Assembly: GCF_000308515.1 (NCBI RefSeq)
Contig: NZ_BAFV01000056.1
Location: 62,001 to 126,000, forward strand
Reading direction: 5' to 3'
Length of the DNA stretch: 64,000 nt
Origin: Nocardia carnea NBRC 14403
Lineage (GTDB): Bacteria > Actinomycetota > Actinomycetes > Mycobacteriales > Mycobacteriaceae
Shown: positions 17,213 to 24,340 of the stretch, piece after piece
Layout of the letters: each line of letters starts with the position of its first letter
Numbering within the stretch: the stretch's first letter is position 1
Notes under the pieces: generated by a model
Seen by the model: the letters and a program-made list of their open reading frames with translations, nothing else
Database searches by the model: none
Told to the model about the DNA's origin: nothing
Translations under genes and position numbers: made by a program

Positions 17213-19791
17213 CGGGCCAGCCAGTTCACGAAGCGTTCGGTATCGGCGATCAGCTCGGACAGGTCACGCGCGATCGGGATATGCGCGCCGGCGGTGGCGT
17301 CACGGACGACCTCTACCGCCCAGCGGCCTTCTTTGGCCAGCCGTTTGTTCAGGTCCTCGATCCGGCGGCCGGGCCCCAGGACCGCGAGGGTGACCATGGC
17401 CCGGGTGGATTGGGCGGTATCGATGCGCCGCTGCACCTCACGATGATCCATCCCCTCGGCGAGCAGCATCCGTTTCGCGCGCGCCAGGCCGGCCGCCTCG
17501 AGAGCCGAGCGGCAGCAGCTGGCGACCAGCTCGTCGGATATGGCCGGCGGCAGCTGCGGGGTACGCAGCAGGGCACGGGCGTCGTCGAGGTAGCGGTGCA
17601 CCGGATCACTGGACAGCCGGATCTCCACCACCGACCGCTCCCGGCGCTGCACTTCCAGGATCCGGGCGTCGATCTGCATCCGGCGCACCGCCTCGGCGAG
17701 CCGGTCGTCGTGGGTGAAAACCACCACTTGCCGATCCCACGCCACGGTCGCGAGAACTCGGGCCAGACCGTCCACCTTCGCCGGATCCATCGCCTGCACC
17801 GGATCGTCGATCACGACGAAGCGAAAAGGACTGTCGGCCAGGGTGGCCCGGGGCAGGAACAGCGCCAGGCCGAGGGCATGCAGCTCCCCCTGGCTCATTA
17901 CCCCGAGGGCGGCGCCGTCCACCTCGTCCACGGTGACATCGAGTTGCACCCGGCGGGCGGAGTTCGCGTTGCCCTGTAACCGGATGCCACCGAGTTCGAC
18001 GTTGCTCTGCTGCCGCAGGCTCTGCCAGACCCATCGGGCGGTACCGGCCAGCGGGGCGAGCCGCTCGTCGCGCACCTGGGCGGTGGCCGATTTCAACCAG
18101 ACCTCCGCGGCCCGGGCGGTCTGTAGTTCTGCCGCCCGGGCGTGCACCGTGCGGGCGAGCTCGAGCCAGTTGCGCAGACGCGGGACCAGCGGCGTCCACG
18201 CCTGCTCGAGGCGGTCCAGCTCCTTCGCGGCACGCTGCCGCAGAAAACCGAGTTCGGCGGACAACCGCTCGTGGGCGGCACCGAGCACGTCCGGATCCGG
18301 GTCTCGGAGTTCGGTCAACCGGCGCCACTGTGCCCAGGTCTCGCCCAGGGCGGCAGTGTCGAGGTAGGCCGGTTCCGCCGTGGTGGGTTCAGTGGGCACA
18401 TCGCCGATCACGGCGCGTAGTTCGGCCAGCACATCGCTCAGTTCGGTGCGTGCGCGGACCAGCCCGGCAGTTCGCTCGGAGAGTTCGTCGACGGCTGCAG
18501 CGGTTTCGGACAGCCACCGCCCGTCCAGGCTCCCCCGGCCGCACACCGGGCAGGGGCACCCGCTGCCCGAAGCCACACTGCCGGGCGCGGTCTCGGGGCC
18601 GGATACTCCGCTGATAGGACTGCCGCCCGGGTCCTGGGGCCGCACTGTTGCCGCCCCGGCACCGGAACCGCCGGCGTCCTCGTCCGATCTCCGGTACGCC
18701 GGGTCCCCACCGGTCTCCTGCTCGGCCACATGGGAGTACGCGATCCGCAACAGATCGAGGATGCGCAGATCGGCTGCTGATGCCGGTGAGGTCGCCGCCG
18801 CGACGGCGGTCCGGGCGGCGCGGAGCCGGGCGAGCAGCTGGTCGATCCGAGCTGCCGGGGGCAGTTCGAGGCCCAGAACCGCCCGCAGGGCGGCCGGTTC
18901 CGGTCCGCCGGTGGTTTCGGACAGCAGGGTTTCCAGTGCGGCGAAGTCGGGTTCGGGCCGGCGCAGGATCCGTTCGGCGCGCGCGGCCCGCCGGTCCGGA
19001 ATGCCGGGCAACTCGGCGAGGAGTAGTTGCCGTTCCCGGCGCGCAGTCCGGGCCGCGCTCTCCATTTCCAGACGCACAGATCGAATGTGCTCCTGTGCGG
19101 CGATGAGTTCGTCCAGGCCGAGCAACTGGTGCAGGGCATCGAACAAATCACTGGGTTTCCCGTCGACCAGGGCGCCGAGTTCGCTGTAGGACAGGAACGG
19201 CCGATACAACTCCATAGCCGGCGCCCACCGACCGGCAGGAAACGCGGTACCGGATGCGCCGGCCGGGCGCTGGACCCACTCCCCTCCGGTGAGCGGTTCA
19301 CCCTCGGGCCAAGCTCGGGAGATGGTGAGCTCGGTCTCGGGGCCGTCGGTCCGCAACTCCAAGTCGATCCGGACCGGACCGCGGTGATGGAGGTTGCGCC
19401 ACCCTTCCCGCCACGCGGCGGAACGGCCGTCCCAGCGTCGATTCGCGCCGGTGAGCGCCAATTCGGCGGCCTCGGCGAAACTGGATTTACCGCTCCCGTT
19501 ACGGCCGGTTACCAGAGTGAGCCCGGGACCGGGTGGTAGTTCCAGCACAGTTTCGGGGCCGACACCACGGAACCCTGCGACACGGATGGCACGCAGGAAC
19601 ATACCGCTGAAGTCGAAGGTGGTGCCATCGGCCGGACGCGGCGGGTCGCCGGCCGGCGCCGCGGCGGCGAGAGCGGCCCGGACGATCGCGGCGACCTCGG
19701 CAGGCAGGCCGGGTTCCGCCTCGAGCTGCCGGAAGACCAGCTCCCCCGGCGGGATCGGGATTCGCTCGGATTGCGCACACACAGATTCCAC
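17209..19791 (-). CDS. Rad50/SMC-like ATPase with zinc-hook-type motif
   Basis: An 860-residue ABC-type ATPase of the RecF/Rad50/SMC class. Walker A GRNGSGKSS sits near residues 96-104, inside an N-terminal strand reading FRGVGPETVLELPPG. The middle (about 220-600) is Ala/Arg/Glu-rich with coiled-coil character and is split near 412-417 by CPCPVCGRG, a CxxC like the Rad50 zinc hook. The ATPase half returns with MSQGELHALGLAL (~632), Walker B FVVIDDPVQAMD (~658-668) and the H-loop FTHDD (~694). A further ~165 residues are of unknown nature. Start choice: GTG at 19791 with GGAG 5 nt upstream; the frame is open upstream but without family-like sequence. No nuclease domain is evident. Likely DNA-bound; role in repair or defence is inference. 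Confidence 0.85.
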   Translation of the reverse strand: MESVCAQSERIPIPPGELVFRQLEAEPGLPAEVAAIVRAALAAAAPAGDPPRPADGTTFDFSGMFLRAIRVAGFRGVGPETVLELPPGPGLTLVTGRNGSGKSSFAEAAELALTGANRRWDGRSAAWREGWRNLHHRGPVRIDLELRTDGPETELTISRAWPEGEPLTGGEWVQRPAGASGTAFPAGRWAPAMELYRPFLSYSELGALVDGKPSDLFDALHQLLGLDELIAAQEHIRSVRLEMESAARTARRERQLLLAELPGIPDRRAARAERILRRPEPDFAALETLLSETTGGPEPAALRAVLGLELPPAARIDQLLARLRAARTAVAAATSPASAADLRILDLLRIAYSHVAEQETGGDPAYRRSDEDAGGSGAGAATVRPQDPGGSPISGVSGPETAPGSVASGSGCPCPVCGRGSLDGRWLSETAAAVDELSERTAGLVRARTELSDVLAELRAVIGDVPTEPTTAEPAYLDTAALGETWAQWRRLTELRDPDPDVLGAAHERLSAELGFLRQRAAKELDRLEQAWTPLVPRLRNWLELARTVHARAAELQTARAAEVWLKSATAQVRDERLAPLAGTARWVWQSLRQQSNVELGGIRLQGNANSARRVQLDVTVDEVDGAALGVMSQGELHALGLALFLPRATLADSPFRFVVIDDPVQAMDPAKVDGLARVLATVAWDRQVVVFTHDDRLAEAVRRMQIDARILEVQRRERSVVEIRLSSDPVHRYLDDARALLRTPQLPPAISDELVASCCRSALEAAGLARAKRMLLAEGMDHREVQRRIDTAQSTRAMVTLAVLGPGRRIEDLNKRLAKEGRWAVEVVRDATAGAHIPIARDLSELIADTERFVNWLAR

Positions 19792-20274
19792 GACTTCTCC
19801 ACCCCCTCGGGACCACACGCGCTCCCCGGCCCCGGGTGTGATCGAACGATCGAAAGCTGTGCCGAACGCTACCGGATAACGGTCCGATCGTGCAGGGGGG
19901 AAGGGACGGTATGCGTCCGGGACGGTGTGGCTGTGGCGGTTACCGGACCGGATACGCGCGGAAATGGGAGGCGAACCTGCCCGCGGGGATGGGATCTGGT
20001 CATCGGCCGATCCGACTCCGACCGATGGCCACCCCTCGCCAACCCCGTCGGGCAGCTCGTTGGTGTCACCCGCCAGGGGTGGCTCGGTCGTGCCGAACAG
20101 GTCAGGATGCCAGAGGTCTCGAGATTGCGCAAGCGGAGCGGTGCGCGAATACCTCTCGGCGACAAGCTCTTCCGTATACCGGTGGCGGGGATACGTTTGT
20201 GTCGGTGCGGTGCGATACAACTCTTCGGACCGAGGAAACGGGGGCAGGATGATCGAACGATACGGACTCACCGG
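19792..20274. promoter_or_regulatory. Divergent promoter region with repeated ATCGAACGAT palindrome
   Basis: 483 bp separate the ATPase operon from the SWIM/MoxR operon and hold no family-like gene. The 12-mer TGATCGAACGAT occurs exactly twice: at 19839-19850 (48 bp upstream of the ATPase GTG) and at 20250-20261 (13 bp upstream of the SWIM ATG). Its core ATCG-AA-CGAT is an inverted repeat, as expected for a dimeric regulator. The placement near both starts suggests joint control, which is inference. Confidence 0.5.
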
Positions 20275-20278
20275 ATGA
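20249..20278 (+). CDS. Possible nine-codon leader ORF overlapping the SWIM gene start
   Basis: ATG at 20249 reads MIERYGLTG and its TGA overlaps the ATG of the SWIM gene (ATGA). GAGGAAAC and GGGGGC lie just upstream. If translated it would couple initiation of the SWIM gene, which itself has no clear Shine-Dalgarno. Very short and could be chance. Confidence 0.3.
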   Translation: MIERYGLTG

Positions 20279-23136
20279 CGCCGCAGTGGTCGGAGAACCA
20301 GGTGACAGCACTCGCGCCGGATACGAGTTCACTCACCGCCGCGCGCAAACTCGCCGGAAGGTGGACGGGCACTGGATGGTGCGGGACCGCACTGTGGGGA
20401 TTGTGCAAGGGCAGCGGACGGACGCCCTACCAGACGATCGTCGATCTGTCCGGGCCCGCGTTCCGCTGCTCGTGCCCGAGCCGGAAATTTCCCTGCAAAC
20501 ATGCGTTGTCGTTACTCCTGCTGTGGTCCGCCGGGACGGTGGAAGAAACCGGTGAAACGGCCGATTTCGCGGCCGAGTGGATCGGCCGCCGGGCGGTGGC
20601 GGCGGCCGCACCGAAGAAGAGTCGCGTCCCGAGCGCGGCCGCGGCACAGCAGCGGCACGAGCGGGTCACGGCGGGTTTGGCCGAACTCGAAACCTGGTTG
20701 ACCGACCAGATCCGCACCGGGCTGGCCCAGACGGATCGCTCCCCTGCCGCGTTCGAAGCCGTGGCCGCGCGCATGATCGACGCACAGGCTCCCGGTATCG
20801 CCGCCGCGCTGCGCCGATTGCCGGCATCAGTGGTGGGGCGGTCGAACTGGCCCGAAGTGGTACTGGGCCGGTTCGCCTGGCTGCGTCTATTGCTGGCGGC
20901 CTACGCGAAATCGGATACGTCGGCGGCGCCGACGGCCGCGACCGTCCGCACCCATATCGGTTATCCGACAGCGGCGGATGCCGTCCTCGCCGAACCGGAG
21001 GTGCGGGACCGATGGGTCACGCTGGGCATACGTACCGGCGAGGAGGAAGGGCTCTACACCCGCCGCAGCTGGTTGTACGGGGTGAACACCGGCCGCCGGG
21101 CAGTGCTGATCGACCATTCCCACGGTTCGCCGGCGTTCGCCACCGAGGTCCCGCCGATCGGCCTGGTGACGGAATCCGGCCTGCACTTCTATCCGGCGGC
21201 CGCGCCGCTGCGTGCTCTGGCCGGCCCCGGTACCACCGCGCCCACGCCGGATACCGGTGCAATCGCGGCCATATCCGGATCCGGCACGATCGCCGACGCG
21301 TTGCGTGAATTCGCCTCGGCCGCCGCGGCCGATCCGTGGCTGGAGTCCTGGCCGGTACTGCTGCGCACGGTCGTCCCGGTCGGGCGGGCCGGCGATTGGC
21401 TGCTCGCCGAACCCGACGGCACCGCGATACCCCTGGTGGAACCCGCCGAACCGTGGCGGCTCCTGGCCTTGTCCGGAGGGCGGCCGGTCACCGTTTTCGG
21501 TCTCTGGACCGGGCGTGCACTGGAAGCCGTATCGGTACTCGCCGATGGCGAGTACCACGATGCCGGTCCCGTGGCCGATACCGCGCATACGGCTCTCACT
21601 GCCGGGCCGGAGGTAGCCTCGATCGCCTTGCTCGGTACCGCCCGGGGCGCCGCCGCGCTCCCGGCGCTGCCCGGCCCGGTCGGCGCGGCCGCCGCGGCCT
21701 TGCCGGACACGGATGCGGCCCGCCGCCTGCTGGACGCCACAGCCCTGGAGATGTCCTGGTCGCGAGGCGGATACGTACCCGTGCACGCCGAATTGCCCGC
21801 GGAGCCCGCCGCCACGGATCCACGGCCGATACTGCCCGCCGCCGCGGCCGACCGAGTGGCCCTGCTGATCGAATCCCGGCCGGAATTCCTCCCGGAATGG
21901 TTCGCTGCCGCCGCACCGCACGACTACCGCGCACCGGATCGGCTGGCCGGGGAACTGCTCGACTTCGCGGCGCGCGACAGCGGTCTCCGGGAGGCGGCCC
22001 TGCGGCTCGCCGGCACCCGGGGCCGCTGGCTGGCGGAATCGATTCCGCGCTGGCACAGCCTGGTCCGGCGCGATACCGCAGACCCGGAACCGAGCACCGA
22101 AACCTGGCGACTGGGCCTGCCACCGGAACGGATCCGCTGGCTGGCCGCGCTGCGCCACCGCGACCCCGCCGCCGCACGCGAAACCCTCGAAACGGCCTGG
22201 CCGCGCGAATCGGGCGCGCCGAAAGCCGAACTGCTGGCCGTTCTGTCCGACGGGCTGGGCCCCGCAGACGAGGCGCTGCTCGAACGTGCCCTGCGCGATC
22301 GCCGCGGCGATGTGCGCCGCACGGCCGCCGGGCTGCTGGCCAGGCTACCCGATTCGGCCTTCGCCGGCCGGATGTCCGCACGGGCCGCCGGCTGGCTGAA
22401 GTACGCGGCCGCAGGGCCGGAGCAGACCGCCGAGCTGGTCGTGGATATCCCGGAAACCCTGGACTCCGACACCGTCCGCGATGGTTTCACCGATAACACC
22501 GTGGAATTCGGTTACCGCTGGAACGGACAACCCGACCTGAGTGCCGCCCGGCTGCGCCGGCTCGTGGCCAACCTCCCGCTCGTTCAGTGGACCACCCCCC
22601 TGGGACCCCCGGACCGGGCTGTCGCGACCCGCATCGACGACCGGTTCCGCCAGCCGCTGTTCGACGGCTGGATGGACGCGGCACTCACCCAGCGTGATCC
22701 CGGATGGGCCGCCGCCCTGTTCGCCGCGGGTACGCCTTCGAATGCGGCGATCCTGCGGCGCCGGGAATTGTTCGCCCTGATTCCGGCCGCCGACCAGGCA
22801 CGCCACCTGGCCCGGCTGGATGCGTCGTGGCTGTCCGAAATCGAATCGCTGTTACCGGCCGTCGCCCAGCCGTGGCCGCCGGAAGTGGCCCGGCACCTGT
22901 TGCATCTCTTCGCCGAGCGGGCCCGGACAGCGGAACGCCGCCCGGGTGCACCGGGAACTCATCCGACCGCGCACCGTTCACTGCTGCACACTGCCGCCCG
23001 CCATATGCCACCCGACTGCGAACAGGCGGCTGTCGCGGTGGCGAGCCGTTGCACCGACAGGGATTGGGCGATGGCCCTCGACCTGCTCGCCCATGAACTC
23101 CACCAACGATCCGTAATGCTCGAGGAGCTGAATTGA
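20275..23136 (+). CDS. SWIM zinc-finger protein fused to a DUF5691 region
   Basis: 953 residues. The SWIM finger is near the N-terminus: CSC at 65-67 and CKH at 74-76 (pattern CxC...CxH), a fold used for nucleic-acid or protein binding. A long Ala-rich middle follows. The C-terminal third has the DUF5691 signature, from RIRWLAALRHRDPAAA at about 619 through RALRDRRGDVRRTAAGLLA and LLARLPDS near 700. In many bacteria SWIM and DUF5691 are separate neighbours; here they appear joined. First gene of a four-gene coupled operon with MoxR, DUF5682 and VWA proteins, the same kinds of protein as the E. coli yehLMPQ set. The ATG at 20275 is chosen because family-like sequence begins there. Biochemical role unknown. 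Confidence 0.85.
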   Translation: MTPQWSENQVTALAPDTSSLTAARKLAGRWTGTGWCGTALWGLCKGSGRTPYQTIVDLSGPAFRCSCPSRKFPCKHALSLLLLWSAGTVEETGETADFAAEWIGRRAVAAAAPKKSRVPSAAAAQQRHERVTAGLAELETWLTDQIRTGLAQTDRSPAAFEAVAARMIDAQAPGIAAALRRLPASVVGRSNWPEVVLGRFAWLRLLLAAYAKSDTSAAPTAATVRTHIGYPTAADAVLAEPEVRDRWVTLGIRTGEEEGLYTRRSWLYGVNTGRRAVLIDHSHGSPAFATEVPPIGLVTESGLHFYPAAAPLRALAGPGTTAPTPDTGAIAAISGSGTIADALREFASAAAADPWLESWPVLLRTVVPVGRAGDWLLAEPDGTAIPLVEPAEPWRLLALSGGRPVTVFGLWTGRALEAVSVLADGEYHDAGPVADTAHTALTAGPEVASIALLGTARGAAALPALPGPVGAAAAALPDTDAARRLLDATALEMSWSRGGYVPVHAELPAEPAATDPRPILPAAAADRVALLIESRPEFLPEWFAAAAPHDYRAPDRLAGELLDFAARDSGLREAALRLAGTRGRWLAESIPRWHSLVRRDTADPEPSTETWRLGLPPERIRWLAALRHRDPAAARETLETAWPRESGAPKAELLAVLSDGLGPADEALLERALRDRRGDVRRTAAGLLARLPDSAFAGRMSARAAGWLKYAAAGPEQTAELVVDIPETLDSDTVRDGFTDNTVEFGYRWNGQPDLSAARLRRLVANLPLVQWTTPLGPPDRAVATRIDDRFRQPLFDGWMDAALTQRDPGWAAALFAAGTPSNAAILRRRELFALIPAADQARHLARLDASWLSEIESLLPAVAQPWPPEVARHLLHLFAERARTAERRPGAPGTHPTAHRSLLHTAARHMPPDCEQAAVAVASRCTDRDWAMALDLLAHELHQRSVMLEELN

Positions 23137-24239
23137 CCACCACCGAAATCGCCACGCCCGCACCGCTGCTGCGCCCGCACGCGGAACAGGCGTTCGCCGG
23201 TGAACTGAGCGCACTGGCCGCCGCCGACGACCGGCCCCGCCCACCGTCGTGGAAACTGTCGCCGTGGGCAGTGGTGACCTACCTGCTCGGCGGCACCCTC
23301 GACGACGGAACGGTGATCACCCCCAAATACGTCGGGCCGCGGCGGCTCATGGAGGTCGCCGTCGCCACTCTCGCCACCGATCGCGCGCTCCTGCTCCTCG
23401 GCGTTCCCGGCACCGCGAAAACCTGGGTCTCCGAGCATCTTTCGGCGGCCGTGAGCGGGTCGTCCACGCTGCTGGTCCAGGGCACCTCGGGTACCGCCGA
23501 GGAGGCGGTCCGGTACGGCTGGAACTACGCCCGGCTGCTCGCCGAGGGCCCCAGTGATGCCGCCCTGGTGGCCTCACCGATCCTCAACGCCATGCGCACG
23601 GGAGCCATCGCACGGCTCGAGGAACTCACCCGCATCCCTTCCGATGTGCAGGATGCGCTGATCACCATCCTGTCCGAGAAAACCCTGCCGATCCCGGAAC
23701 TCGGGACAGAAGTCCAGGCGGCCAAGGGTTTCAATATCATCGCCACCGCCAACGATCGCGACCGCGGGGTGAACGAACTGTCCTCGGCTCTGCGCCGCCG
23801 CTTCAATACCGTGGTCCTCCCGCTTCCCGGCAGCGAGGGCGAGGAGATCGATATCGTCACCCGCCGGGTCGCGCAACTGGGGTCGGCACTGGAGTTGCCC
23901 GAGGTACCGGCGGCCGCCGAGGAGGTGCGCCGGGTGGTGCGGATCTTCCGGGAGTTGCGCGCCGGCATCACGGCCGACGGCCGGACCAAACTCAAATCAC
24001 CATCGGGAACGCTGTCGACAGCCGAAGCCATCTCGGTGATCACCAACGGGATGGCGCTATCGGCGCATTTCGGTGACGGCGTCCTGCGGGCCGCGGATAT
24101 CGCCGGCGCGGTGATCGGTTCGGTGATCAAGGATCCGGTTGCCGATTCGGTGGTGTGGACGGAGTACCTCGAGGCCGTGGTCCGCGAACGCGACGAATGG
24201 TCCGATTTCTATCGTGCCTGCCGGGAAATCACCGGATGA
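23133..24239 (+). CDS. MoxR-type AAA+ ATPase (YehL-like)
   Basis: 368-residue AAA+ ATPase. Walker A GVPGTAKT near residues 90-97, the acidic Walker B region at ~160 (ARLEELTRIPSDVQDAL), sensor 1 IIATANDRDRG near 203 and the arginine-finger segment ALRRRFN near 220 are all visible. MoxR proteins remodel or load partners together with VWA proteins, often inserting metals. It starts with TTG, overlapping the SWIM stop as TTGA; GAGGAG lies about 6 nt upstream, which supports that rare start. The C-terminus overlaps the DUF5682 ATG. Confidence 0.93.
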   Translation: MTTTEIATPAPLLRPHAEQAFAGELSALAAADDRPRPPSWKLSPWAVVTYLLGGTLDDGTVITPKYVGPRRLMEVAVATLATDRALLLLGVPGTAKTWVSEHLSAAVSGSSTLLVQGTSGTAEEAVRYGWNYARLLAEGPSDAALVASPILNAMRTGAIARLEELTRIPSDVQDALITILSEKTLPIPELGTEVQAAKGFNIIATANDRDRGVNELSSALRRRFNTVVLPLPGSEGEEIDIVTRRVAQLGSALELPEVPAAAEEVRRVVRIFRELRAGITADGRTKLKSPSGTLSTAEAISVITNGMALSAHFGDGVLRAADIAGAVIGSVIKDPVADSVVWTEYLEAVVRERDEWSDFYRACREITG

Positions 24240-24340
24240 GCGAGTCAGGCCCGGAGGCGGAAGCGGAGCGTAACCACGCAGGGCCCTCGGTCATCCGCAA
24301 TCAACACAGCATGAGCGAGTCAGGCCCGGAGGCGGAAGCG
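24236..24340 (+). repeat. In-frame 30-bp direct repeat carrying a duplicated start codon
   Basis: The 30 bp beginning ATGAGCGAGTCAGGCCCGGA occur identically at 24236-24265 and 24311-24340, 75 bp (25 codons) apart, so both encode MSESGPEAEA in frame. A third partial GTGAGCGAGTC follows at 24344. The intervening sequence does not look like the rest of the family. It looks like a tandem duplication of the start region. Confidence 0.9.

Noticed and set aside
17209..19791. RloC, Gabija or PARIS defence ATPase
   Set aside because: No anticodon-nuclease, TOPRIM or second signature domain could be seen, although the zinc-hook-like motif recalls RloC.
19792..20271. N-terminal extension of the Rad50-like ATPase by 160 residues
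   Set aside because: Low-complexity, not family-like, and a GTG with a well-placed GGAG exists at 19791.
19771..20274. Long open frame extending the SWIM gene upstream by 168 codons
   Set aside because: The added residues resemble no protein family and overlap the ATPase promoter; family-like sequence begins at the ATG at 20275.
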